A DNA stretch of 64,000 nucleotides from Diphasiastrum complanatum (taxonomy: Eukaryota; Streptophyta; Lycopodiopsida; Lycopodiales; Lycopodiaceae), in NCBI GenBank assembly GCA_029204225.1, contig CM055102.1, forward strand, positions 15,376,229-15,440,228, read 5' to 3'. The notes below the pieces were generated by a model. That model worked only from the letters and a program-made list of their open reading frames with translations, searched no databases and was not told the origin of the DNA. Below, piece after piece: positions 37,070 to 48,900 of the stretch (position 1 is the first letter of the stretch; each line of letters starts with the position of its first letter). The translations under genes were made by a program, and so were the position numbers.

Positions 37070-39660
37070 AATAGCATAGATCATAGACCAAGTGAGACGT
37101 TGATTATTGAGGGAGAGAGTTAAAGTAGCAATAATCAACATGTAATCTCTTTATAGTTATTTTCTAAGTTTGGTGACATGTTTTGCTTAGTTCTAGAATT
37201 TCCAAGCCAATTCTTTCCCATGTTGAGCACTTAAGTTGATTTCCTTTGTACTTGAAAGGTAGTGTGTATACAATGTGACGAGAGCAAATCTGTTTGTCTT
37301 GTCTTGAAGTAATTGATGTTGTACTGTGGTGATTGTGTCGATCAATTTCTGTTGTTTTGTCAACTGTAACGTTAGTCCTTGAGACATGAAGAGTAACTCG
37401 TGAGTCTCACATTAGTTTGTTGAAAGAGAAAATTACATTAGATGTGTCAAATTATTTTTTAGGCTTGTCTGTAGTAGTAGATAGTTCAAAAATTGTGGAA
37501 AAGGCCTGTACAACTAGTGAGTCCTAGGTTCAAGTCATCCAAGAAAATCTAGTAGGTGAGTCAAGTTATTTTAGGCTTTCCAATCCTACTAGTACTAAAG
37601 GACTATAAATGGAGTAAATTGATTTCAAGGTGAGTTGCAATAATCAACGAAGAATTTTTGTGAGTCTTATCAATAACTATGCAAACTATAAAATTCCAAA
37701 ACGAGGTTGGACAATTTGCGAGTTTAGGGAGTTTATTGTTGTTGTATTTTTAAATAGCCATGTTTAGAGTTATGAGAAGAATAATTTGAACTCAATGTTG
37801 CAACAACATGTTTGGATTTAAAGCAACCATATCCTTGAAGTAAAATCAAATGTACTTTTAGGGTTTAGAGAACCTAGAAAGTTTACACAATGTTTAGAAG
37901 TGTACTATTCACCAATGAAATTGACAAATCGGATCTGATGCCACATTGAACCACAAAGTTTGAAATTGCATTATTAAACTAAGAATACAGTCCATACAAT
38001 ATTCTAAAGCATTAAAAAAGAGTTGACAAATTGCATTGCCCGAAAATGAAGACGACTTTATGAGATTGTTACTCGCATGTCAAGCTCTGGCTATTGGAGA
38101 CAAGCAACATGTTGGACATGACAAACACCACTGATGTTCAGATTCAATTTCCACGTGCAAGTGACATCAGTGGTGCAAAACCACATAACTGATTTGTGAG
38201 CCCATTTCGATGGCTTCTGGTTCTAAAAAAACTTGGTGCTACTCTTGTTGTGATCAATGAGTTGCATCTTCCTCTCCCAACAGCCTTCATGCCTTGGCAT
38301 CTGACTTGGATCCCTGGTCTGGGACACCTAATGGCCCACCAACTATTGTTTAGTTTTCTTTCTAATACATTACCCCATAGTTGTACGCATGCACGCCCTG
38401 GGACAATAGAAGGTGGTTCTTGATAAGCGGATGCACTGCAATCTGCCATCTTTGCTTTGGTTTTTTGCATGCACTCTTTGTACATGTTCTATGTCTGGTC
38501 GATGAGAGACAATGTCAATATCATTGTTCCATTGATTTATTGGTCTCTTTCATCTCACATCTATTATTGGTGCATTCACATCTCAGCCTTTTCCTGTCAA
38601 GTCTATTTTGTCCACGAAGTTGTTAATGTTGTTAGAGAATGAACCGCCCACTATTGAATCCTTCTTCCGGCACGTAGCCCATCACCAACATATTGTCCAA
38701 TCAAAAATAATTTTTCTCTTGCACTTTGTAAGACTGGATTTGCTAGATCCCCCATAGCAGCCTCATAAATTGTCAGCTTCATGTTGTAGTTGTCCACTCT
38801 CTGCCATACGTTGTGGAATACATGACAAGCCCAAAAATCACTCATACACTTTCATAAGCATAATGAAAGAATACTTTCAACAACATTTAGCTCTATCTTT
38901 GACAATTTAATCATTTTATTGAGCCTTCTACATTGCTTTTTTTGTTTTAAACTTTTTAACAAATTCAACTAAATTGAGACTATATTCATATTTTGAGACT
39001 TCTTGAGTGAGTTTAAATTTTGAGACTTCTTAACCAAATTGAATGTAGATTCATTGTCTCTAAGTATATATTCTTATCATGTTCGGACAACAACATTATT
39101 TTTAACCTTATTAGTTATACATTTTTAATATTCAATAGTTGAATTATTAGATGAGATTTTCTATTTGGGAACATGAATAGTCTCAAGATAGATGAATTTA
39201 AGAATTCTTTGATTTAAGTTTTTAATATTCCCTTCACAAGCTTTCTGTTCTCCAAAATCACACTCAAGAATGCTCTTTACAAATATCTACTCATTCCATC
39301 ATTCACAAATCGCGCAAGTTAGCATAGTGAGGAAGACAGCGTGACACTCTGACAAATGCATTAAAAATGGATTTACAGGGTACCTTTGCTTTTCTAGAAG
39401 CCCACCTTTGGCATTTGTAGGGCAGTGTCGTCGTTTTTGCCTGTCACAAATAACGTGTAAAAGCACAGTGTCGTATTTTCTTTTCACCTTTTTTGCATGT
39501 GGAAATTTACTTGTATTCATGCAAACAGTCGCATTTTTTGCCTGTCTTATTTTACATATAAATATGCAGACACTGTGCGACAACACAAGTAAAATACAGT
39601 AGCATGAATGGAGGCAGATCAACATAGAATTTAGGAGAGTAAGGGAGATAAATCCAACAC
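37070..39660. repeat. 2.6-kb duplicated segment, copy 1
   Basis: Matches 50127-52700 over its whole length with scattered substitutions, a 27-bp deletion here at about 38672 and a 26-bp insertion at about 39003. Its left 300 bp are a copia LTR (family B). The middle holds minus-strand open frames that I cannot assign (about 38845-38144; FWACHVFHNVWQRVDNY, then NNSWWAIRCPRPG), broken by stops in both copies. The right 330 bp (39330-39660) are the U3 end of a family-A LTR ending AATCCAACA. Confidence 0.9.
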
Positions 39661-39677
39661 CCCCCCTTAATTTGGTT
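39661..39677 (-). promoter_or_regulatory. Polypurine tract of minus copia
   Basis: Minus strand AAATTAAGGGGGGG directly precedes TGTTGGATTT, a standard polypurine tract/LTR junction. Confidence 0.8.
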
Positions 39678-39679
39678 TC

Positions 39680-41690
39680 TTGTATAATCTCTAAGTTATT
39701 ACCAAACATGAGAGTATCATCAACGAATACAACTAAGATTAGGGAACAATCACCCTAAGTTTTAATGAAGACATCATTGTCTGAAACGAGTCTCCTAAAA
39801 CCAATAGATGTTAATTGTGCACACATTCTTTTATGCCAAGCTCTTGCGGCTTGTTTTAATCCGTAAATGCACTTCTTCAGTTTAAAGGTCAGATAAATGG
39901 GTTGAGGAAACCTTCAAGGTGTCTCATATAAATTTCTTTTTCAAGAAACCCATAAAGGAATATAGTCTTAACATCTATATGATGGACAATTAAGGAATGT
40001 GTGACAGCCAAAGCAAATAAGAGACAAATGATAGACTGTTTTACCATAGAAGAGAATGTTTCATGGTAGACTATTCCATACTTCTGAGAATATCCCTTGG
40101 CTACTAATCTAGTCTTGTATCGCTCAGTACTCCCATCTGGTTTTAGCTTTATCTTGTAGACCCATTTGCAGTCCACAACTTTCCTTCCTTCTGGCAAGTT
40201 CTCATGTTTCATTCTTATGCATTGAATCAATTTATTCTTGCATTGCCTTTTTCCATTGTTCAGATTTCTGACTTGCCATTGTCTCTGAGTAAGATGCGGG
40301 CTATGTAATCATTAGGCATCGATTGCTTTCACAATTGTTTGCTGCAACATTCTCAATAGCCTTCTGTGTGAGTTTTCTGATTCTGGCAAAGCGTCTTGGC
40401 TTGGCAAGATCCTTTTGCTCTTGATGTTGTACTGGTTGTTGTGGGGCCTGCAACTCCTATTGCTCAACTGCTTGTTGATCTTCTTGAAATGGCTGTTGAT
40501 ATGGCTCCACAGAAGTCTGCTCTCCCTCTTCAGCCCAGCCAGAGATGTAAAAAGTCAGATAAAAAAACTGATAACCATTCAGATTGACATTTTTTTGAAA
40601 TGCTTCTCCATCAAACTTTACATCTGTGCTCACCTAAACTTCATTGGTTTCAGGATTACACAACTTGTATCCAGGTGAATAGATTGCATAGCCCACGAAT
40701 ATTATGAGCTTAGACTTCTCATCAAGCTTCGACCTCTTCTCTTGAGGTACATGCATGTATGCCCTGCAACCAAATATTCTCACATGTGACAAGTTGGGCT
40801 TTTCACCAATCCAAGCCTCATAAGATATGTCACCACTTACAACAGCTGTCATACTCCTATTTTGAAGATAAACGGATGTCAATATAGCTTTTGCCCAAAT
40901 TTTTTTGAAAGCTTTGCCTGCGCCATCATGCACCTTGCTGCCTCCATCAGGGTCCGGTTCTTTCTCTCGGCTACCCTGTTGTGTTGTGGTGTGTAGGGCA
41001 CAATATATAGCCTTTCGATTCCTTCATTTTGACATTAAGTCTTGAATTTTGTACTGGTGTGTTCGCCACCCCTATCTAATCTTAGAGTGCTAATCTTTCT
41101 TCAGGTTTGTGCTTCGGCCAAACTCTTGAATTGCTTGAAAACTATAAACACATCAAACTTTTTCTTCAAGAAGTAGACGAAGGTCATGTGTGTATAATCG
41201 TCTATAAAAGTGGCAAAGTACTTTGATCCAGATATGGATGGAACCTTTATAGGCCCACATAGGTCGCTATGAATCAGTCCAAGAACCTCTTTGGCTCATG
41301 CTTCTTCAAACCTGAATGGTTCATTGAAGTCACAAGAACTTGGTTAGCAAGATTCAAGACACTTGTATGATACAAGTTGGCTTTTCTTTCAGCTTTCACA
41401 AGGATCTGGTCAGTTCTGCAGTCCTTTATCTGACATTCTCCACTATTGAACATAACATTCAGTCCCATGTCCGTTATCTTGGCGACAGACATGGGATCGC
41501 TCTTTAACACGAGAATGTACAGGACTACCTCTAGATCTTTATAACCAGAAACAGTCTTCAAAAGTAGAGTTTCAGTCCCCATGATGTGGTGTTTGCTATT
41601 ATCACCAAGAATGGCTTCTCTTTCTCCATTGGAAGTCTTATAGTCTTTTAGGACCTTCTTTTTGTTGGTGATGTGCGATGGCCCAAGAGT
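39680..41690 (-). pseudogene. Family-A copia pol relic, RNase H deleted
   Basis: From the right: protease end/pre-integrase (about 41690-41340: VLYILVLKSDPMSVAKITDMG), frameshifted integrase core (41280-40940), integrase C-terminal part (40930-40640: SYEAWIGEKPNLSHVRIFGC, KSKLIIFVGY), and RT (40230-39690: CKWVYKIKLKPDGSTERYK, RLVAKGYSQ, then FVDDTLMFGN as the catalytic box). Directly after the RT catalytic box the sequence jumps to the polypurine tract, so the RT thumb and RNase H are gone. Several frameshifts and stops. Confidence 0.85.
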
Positions 41691-41865
41691 TTATGACAAT
41701 CTTCAAGTCTGAGTATATTTGCTAAGATTTGTCAAAAAAAGATCTTTTTTAACGTATGTTATAAAAAAACCATTAAGCATGTGTAAACAACTTTTGAAAA
41801 TTTCTTACAACTATGCTTTTGCTTGCAATGTAAAAATAAATAAATATACGTATTTTAAGGTTTTG

Positions 41866-42053
41866 GAGCACCAAATCAATGCAGTGCATCGCGTTGACTC
41901 CAACTCAATACAATGTATCGAGTTGGTACTTCAACTCGATACACTGCATCGCGTTGGACACACCAACTTGATACACTGCATCGAGTTGAAGCACCAACTT
42001 GATGCACTGCATCGAGTTGGTGCTCCAACTCGATACATTGCATTGAGTTGGAG
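41866..42053. repeat. Six tandem imperfect palindromes, 31-32-bp period
   Basis: Each unit reads CAACTCGATACACTGCATCGAGTTGG or a variant, so each monomer is itself an inverted repeat (CAACTCGAT ... ATCGAGTTG around a 7-8-base centre). Six units follow head to tail with 4-5-base linkers. A lone diverged copy, CTCGATACATTGTATCGAT, lies at about 42134. Open frames on both strands across the array are consequences of the symmetry. Confidence 0.92.
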
Positions 42054-43799
42054 CATCTTCTCCCATGGTTTATATAGGAAATTTTAGATAGTCTATTCAC
42101 TCTAATGCCTTTAGCACTTGGAATGGTCTAATTCTCGATACATTGTATCGATTATGGTAAATTTTGGATATAATTTTGTTCTAAATTGTTTTTTTTTAAC
42201 TAAATTTTCTTTCTTTTTTGTTTAAATATTTTTCAAAATTTTGCTCAAAAAATGTGTTTTTAAAGTCTAAGTTATTGGTTTTTCAAAAGTAAAAAGAGGT
42301 ATAAGGCTCAAGACAACTCTGCTTATGTCGAAAATTGCCCTCGTGATAGTACTGAGATTAGAAATAGCCCGGACACACAAATGTAACCCTAACTTGAGGG
42401 AGGGACGTAGCTCTACAAGCTAAACATGAATTAGAGCTTGAAAAGTTAGCTCTACAACTCTTTGTTTGTGAAATCTCTGTCTCACAAATCATGCAATTTC
42501 TAAAATATGTGAAAAGAAGCCTTTTTGACGAATCTTAGAGTAGTCAGTAAATATTAGCATTAATGAACTAAGGATTTTGCTTATTATGGACATTAGTTGC
42601 ATTGTTATGAACATTGTTGCATTGAGAACCTATATATATAGTCCTAAAACTTTACCTTAAAAAATTTTGGTACTTTTTATATGCATCAAAATCTTCGCAG
42701 TGTACAAAAATTGGGTCATCGTGAATGTACTTTTATGCAAAACACTGTTTTTTTTTTTCAAGCATTGATTTATTTAACTTTTAGAGGGAATCTTCTTAGG
42801 GGAAACCTTTTCCATTACCCATTCAATAGGAAATTTTGTTCATAGCTTGCTCCGGCTCTTTTTCCTGATGGGCTCCAGCAAGTGACAAAGTGATGAGAGC
42901 CATTGTTTTATCATTCTTCTTTGCGGCCTATCCCATCTACTACGCTCCATAATCCTTCTCCTATGAGTAGCATTTTCATTTTGTGTTTCTAAATAGCATA
43001 GTTGCTGCCATTGGACACGCAATCTTTTGTTGCAGGTTCATCGCCATTTGATAATCTATGGCCTTGTAGCTAGTCTGTAGCGCTTGTGATACCACTGAAG
43101 TGAACTGATTGTTTCGGCTAACAGCGTCAAGGATGCGAAAGCGTCTTCTATCTGCGCCTGGCTGTCGCATTTTTTGGAAAATGCAAAAGATGTGAAATGT
43201 GCAAAACTGAGTGAATTCATACACACTGGCACATCTTAACTTCTACGAGAAATGCGAAAAATGCAAAAACCCGAAGAAGAGGAAATGTGAAAAACCCAAA
43301 AAATCTGACAGTTTTTTGCCTTCAATTTTTTGAGCCCACGAACTTGCAGCTAATCTTCGATTTTAAGATCAATCACACATCTTATCAGGATAGCAGTACA
43401 TACATAAATAACATTGGCATTCATGCACAACAGAGACCTGACAAGAACAATGTATTACTAAAATTGCTTTATGGGAAGAGAGCACATCGCTTGTAGCTTA
43501 TCCGCTTACAAGTCTTCTGTATTTCTTCTCTCTCTCTCACACTATCTCTGTGCACTTCATAGGCACATTTATATTCTGTATATCGTTTTCTAAGTCAATC
43601 TTGTAAACTAATGGCTATGCTAATAGACACTGGTTAGTTGCGGCTGTCAGCTTCCATTGGGACAGACTGTACTTTTGGCCGTCTTTCTCTGTGAGATCAG
43701 TTCGTGTTGCAGAGAACTTCAAGGATGAAGAAAACTAAAGTTCAGTGCTTAACAAGGAAATCTTGACCTTGCATGCTTGCCATACAAGTCTCACAAGTT
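42054..43799. other. No gene called; LTR-like remnants
   Basis: AT-rich (42.1-42.8 kb), then minus-strand open frames at 42840-43224 without recognisable motif. GTGTCGCATTTTTT-like words at 43150-43330 point to a family-A LTR remnant, with a short (TC)n at about 43530. Confidence 0.35.
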
Positions 43800-44115
43800 G
43801 GTTTCTATGATGACTTGTTGATGTCTAAGCCTTTGTTGCACAATGTAAAAACAATAGATCTCATGTGGAGATGTCCTAGGAGTTGATGCCATAGGATATT
43901 CTTATTTGATGAAGATGCAAATGAAGATCTTTCTTCTGAAGTGCACATTCATGACTTAATGTGCACTTCAGAAGAAAGATGGCCTTTCGAGTCGTTGTCT
44001 CGAATAAGACATCGATCTGCATCGAATGTGATAGTATGGCCTTGATCATCAATTTGACTAATTGATAGTAGATTGTTGGTCACTTAAGAGAGCTGGAGTC
44101 TCCAAGATGAATAGG
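43800..44115 (-). pseudogene. Copia pre-integrase fragment
   Basis: Minus strand reads NLLSISQIDDQGHTITF, CLIRDNDSKG, then in another frame NILWHQLLGHLHMRSI, the HH half of the copia pre-integrase zinc motif. A perfect inverted repeat (43927-43980) lies between the two parts. Confidence 0.65.
43927..43980. repeat. Perfect 22-bp inverted repeat, 10-base loop
   Basis: Arms 43927-43948 and 43959-43980 (ATCTTTCTTCTGAAGTGCAC plus AT, and its reverse complement) are perfectly complementary, with loop TCATGACTTA. Confidence 0.97.
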
Positions 44116-44219
44116 ATTGTCATGATGCACCACTCGTCTATTCTTGCGAAAGAAATTTTTTTCTTGCAAGATGTCAAAATAGACTTGTATAAGTGACCAT
44201 GTTAATCATGTTATATTAA

Positions 44220-44600
44220 TGATTGATCAACTTGCTATAGTAGGATCACCCATTGATGACGAAAATGCGGTCATGACTCTACTAGGAAGTCTTCCAATAC
44301 TACATCACCCATTGATGACGAAAATGCGGTCATGACTCTACTAGGAAGTCTTCCAACCTCCTACGATCATTTAGTAATGTTGACCTGTGCACATAGTCAT
44401 GTTGACCTCTACACATCACAGCCAGCCATGCAGAAGCTCACTTCCATTCTTCTCCAAGAAGAACTTCGAAGGAAGTCAATTGATGTTTCTAGATCAGTCA
44501 AATCAATCTCGCTATATTCGATTGAAGAGACAACACTCGAAGAAGGGTGGTATCAATACCTCTTCAAAGTAGATACTCAATGTGGTGATTATATTGATCG
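44220..44600 (+). pseudogene. Copia gag (UBN2-type) fragment with 53-bp duplication
   Basis: Plus strand reads SPIDDENAVMTLLGSLPTSY, then PAMQKLTSILLQEELRRKS, the UBN2 gag core. The block 44245-44297 is repeated at 44304-44356 (period 59, so the copies lie in different frames). The fragment ends at a short LTR end and primer site belonging to the next element. Confidence 0.75.
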
Positions 44601-44621
44601 ATTTATGTTGTTTTTTCACAT
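44545..44621 (+). mobile_element. 3' end of a copia LTR, family B
   Basis: TGTGGTGATTATATTGATCG ... TTTTTTCACA aligns with the end of the LTR at 50118-50418. The rest of this 5' LTR is missing. Confidence 0.55.
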
Positions 44622-44634
44622 GGTATTAGAGCCT
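44622..44634 (+). promoter_or_regulatory. Primer binding site of plus copia (family B)
   Basis: TGGTATTAGAGCC, one base from the Met-tRNA-type TGGTATCAGAGC, abuts the LTR end. Confidence 0.8.
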
Positions 44635-45903
44635 TGGTGGCCGTAATTATCGGACAAGAACTAAGAGTTGGAATCTAATTAATGACAGTTTGAGCTAAAG
44701 GTGAGTGGGTAGCACAAATTAGTGTTGTGCATATTTAAAGATTTTTGCTCCGAGCTATTGAAAGAATCAAAGACAGGGAATTGTTGCTGAAATTAGAACG
44801 ACACTCTAACAGAAAGTTCAAAATTTCGTAAAAAGACTTGCGTGGTGTTTGCAATCGGTGTGCATTCAATTTTACACCGATTGAAGAACGGAGTGAAGCA
44901 GACTCTTTTGTATAGAAGGGCGACCTCAGATAAGTGGTGTGTTGCCAAAAAGGATAGTTGGACGCAAAGTTATTGGCCAGGAGATCAAGAAGCCAGTTTA
45001 AGCTAGGGTTTCTGAATGGAAAATCGTTGATCACTCTCCATAGAAATCTGTTTCCAGTGCTGTGAATGGCCACAGCAGGGCGCCCTGATACGAACTAAGA
45101 TTCTTCCAAAGGCCGTGGACTGCCGTGGAGCTATCAGATTGCTTCTTGAAGGAAACCTTGCCACCATAGCCAGCCCATGAAGAAGAAATTAAGCGGAGGG
45201 CTCGCGGCTGAGCTTGCGCAGCCAGCGCGTGTAAATTCATAGTGGCTGTAGGAGAATTGCGGTTGGAGAGGTATCCTTGAGTGCGCGGATTACATGGTGG
45301 CCGTAGGATTTGAATAAGTTGAATCAATGGTCTGAATCATGAGTTAAAAGTTGAAGAAGGACCATTGGATTGGGGGTGACCATTGGATATGCTAAGATCC
45401 ATTTTAAATTTTTGTTCAAAGAATCTGAAGTGTAAACCACACTTAAACTTCTTTAAAAAATTTCAAAATTTCAATTAAAATAAAAGTTGGGTCCAAACTC
45501 CTTAAAAGGTTAACCTCTTTCACTTTAAATAAATAGTTTAAAATGCTAAAAAGTCTCCTAATTTTTTCCTTTGGCCTATTTTGACCAAACGAGGCTATAG
45601 TCTCCAAACAAAGGGCACCATGACTGTACCTCCAAGTACCTTACCTCAAAACAGAGTGATTCCATGGAGAAAGTCTTCGGAATGCGTCAAATGTGACTTC
45701 ACCACCTTATTGGGCACGAAGTCGAAAATTTGTGGTAAGAAATATTTTGGAAAGCGAAAACGATTTGACTTCCAATTTGACGACAAAGTGGCGGGTGGCC
45801 TGGTAAGCCAAAACTTGCAGGTCATTATTTTTTACTTTCGACATCACAGCTGGCCTTTGAATACTCCTTTTAGCCTACAGGTGGAATTTTACGCAATTTG
45901 GAG
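44635..45903 (+). other. Leader of family-B copia, no gene called
   Basis: 1.27 kb between primer site and gag start. Minus-strand open frames at 44735-45327 have coding-like composition but no recognised motif or splice support. Confidence 0.45.
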
Positions 45904-48900
45904 ATGGCCAACATCAATGAAACAATTTTGGGCGAGGCATGTAAACTCGATGGGGCTTCCAACTACAACATTTGGAAGTTCAAAATGAAGAGTATACTGA
46001 TGGAGAAGGAGCTATGAGATATTGTTGCGGGCATTGAATTAAGGCCGAACGCCACTCTTGCATGACATGAAGGTGCAAAGAGCCTTATCATTGATCAATC
46101 TCTCAGTGAAAGATCATGTGATAACCCATATCAGTGATGCCACGACATTCAGGGGAGCTTGGGAAGCTCTTAGAATGCAAGTTCAAACTTGCAATCCAGC
46201 TCTAGCCATGTTTTTGAAGTCAAAATTGAATACTATTAGGATGAAAGAAGGTAAAACAGTGGGGTCATTTTTCACCAGGATCAAAGACTCGGCTGAGAAA
46301 ACAACTTGTGGAGATAGGAGAACCAATTAGAGATGTCAAATTGGTGCATACCACAATGAGCGGTGTTTCAGAAGGCCTACAAATGTTTGTAAGTGGAATT
46401 GCCTCGAGGGAGAAATTGCCTACCTTCGAATATTTGCATGGAATTATGTTGCAGGAGGAGTAACGTCAAGAGGTAGTAAAGTCAAGGCAAACTCCATAGG
46501 AGGATCAAACATTGTTAACCAAAAACAAACAAAAAAGTTCAAAAAGGGTTCCAAGGAAGGGCAATGATAATGAGGATGAGGGAGAGTCGTCATCAAAGTA
46601 GAAAAAGAAAGGGTTCCAAGGAAGGACAATGATGATGAGGACGAGGGAGAGTCGTCATCCAAGGAAGGGCAAATGTTAATGTTGCCACAAACCTGGTCAT
46701 CGGGCACGTGAATGCTATAAGAAAAAGTTGACATAAGCAGAGAAAAGTGAAACAACATGGCAATATCGCCGAAGATGATGGGGAAGATGATGAAACTAGT
46801 GTCTTCTCATCAACATTAGTATCCCATGTAGATGATGGTGCCATGTGGTTTATTGATTCAGGCGCCATGAGGCATATGACGAGAAAATGTGATTGGTTCG
46901 AAAACTTTTCACCAATCCATGATGGGGACAAGGTCACATAGACCAATGGAGAGAAATGCCAAATTCAGGATGTCGGCAATCTACCTGTGCAGTTTCCCAA
47001 TGGTAAGATCAAGGACATTCCCAATGTACTTTATGTTCTATGACTCAAAAACAGTTTTCTTTCTGTTGGTGTGATGGCAAATCAACATTTGAAGGTGGAA
47101 TTTGTCAAAGATGGGTGTCTAATGAAGAATATGGATCACAACTATAAAGTGGTGGCAAAGGGGTATTAGGATAGTAACTGTGGCCGTTAGAAGTTGGATG
47201 TCGCAAAACCAAGATAATATGGTTTAGCCATCTCGACAACATCACAATTAGAATTGTGACATAGAAGATTAGGCCACTTGAACTATGGGAGTCTAAGATT
47301 GATGACAAGTTGAAAATGGTGAATGGTCTACTAGCATTACATGATGATCAACAGTCCATATTTGAAGGATGTGTAATGGGAGAGCATCACATGGAGACAT
47401 TCAAGAAAGGTGGAGCTACAAGAGCCAAGAAATCACTTGAACTCATTCACAGTGATTTGTGCTGGGGGAGCTTATTATTTTATGACTTTCATACAGGACT
47501 ACTCCATGAGGACATGAATATATTTCTTGAAGAAGAAGTTTGATGCTTTTGCTCACTTCAAGGAATCCAAGGCTTTAGTGGAGAACCAACTGGATGCATG
47601 AATCAAAGTGCTTAAATCAGATAGAGGGGATGAAATACAAAACAGATGATTTTGAAGACTTTTGCAAGGAGCATGGCATCAAAATACAATTTACTCAAAC
47701 ACACATGCCGCATAGTAATGGTGTAGCAGAAAGAAAGATTAGAACCATTATGGAAAGTGCACGCTCCATGATAGAGTAGATGGGCTTACCAAACTCTTAT
47801 TGTCAGGGGAGGCGTACAATGCGACAACATTCTTGCAAAATAGAAGTCCCACAGTTGTGGTTCCAAATGTGACTCCCGAAGAAGCTCTTACATGAATAAA
47901 GCCTAGAATTGATAAGTTTCGAGTCTTTGGGTGTAAAGCTTATGTACACATGCCAAAGGAGGAGCGACGAAGCAAGCTTGATGCCAAATCAATCAAGTGC
48001 ATCTTTGTTGGCTATGATGAAAGGACAAAGACATCTAAATTTTTTGAACCTGTGATGAATAAGATTCAATTATTAGTAAAGACATCATCTTTGATGAAAT
48101 GCATAGCTTTGACGATGAAGACCATGCAAGTGATGATAGCATCAAAAGACTTCCCACAATCTTGGCCACAAGATGTTGCACAAGAGGATCAAGTTCGTGA
48201 AGATGAGTATGAGAGAACTCCATCTATTCTTGAGCCTAGGAGAAGGTATTTATCGATAGGTGCATCAAGGGAAAAACCTGTTGGAAGTAAGAGACATTAC
48301 CTAGACACTCCTAGGGACACGTACTCACCAAGAAGTGTATCACCAGAATCAAAAGTACCTAAATGGTACGATACGATCATGAAAGATGCGAAAATGAGCC
48401 AACCTGGATCTAGTTTGCAAGAGGAAGTGAGGAGATCAACACGGGAAAAGAAAGCTCATGATCGTTTCCATGTAAACTATGCCCTAATGAGAAATATTTT
48501 GGAGTGTCAAGAGCCATCGACTTTTGATGAAGCAAAGAATCTCAAAGAGTGGCAAAGGGCAATGGAAGATGGATGGAATCAATGCATTGACATAATATGT
48601 GGGAATTGGTTGATCTACCACTTGGAAAGAAACTCGTTGACAACAAATGGGTGTATAGAATGAAGTTTCATGCTGATGGCATGATCACAAAGAATAAGGC
48701 ACGCCTAGTGGTAAAAGGCTATGAGCAAAGCAAGGGGATTGACTATGAGGAGACATTTGCTCCAGTGGCCAAGTGGACTACGCTATGCCTAATTGTTGTC
48801 TTGGCATCTCATTTCAGGCAATTTGAAATGACAAACTTAGATCTTATGCATTATTGCTTGGGAGTTGAAGTATGGCAGAATGACAATGACTTCAAGCATT

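Noticed and set aside
42840-43224. Two overlapping minus-strand frames
   Set aside because: No motif, no splice sites that join them, and family-A LTR words lie inside the region.
43927-43980. miRNA precursor
   Set aside because: The hairpin is inside copia coding sequence and is perfect with a very short loop; without small-RNA data a duplication is simpler.
44735-45327. Minus-strand frames of 98 and 112 codons with gene-like composition
   Set aside because: They lie in the leader of a plus-strand copia, no domain or convincing splice signal; kept as leader.
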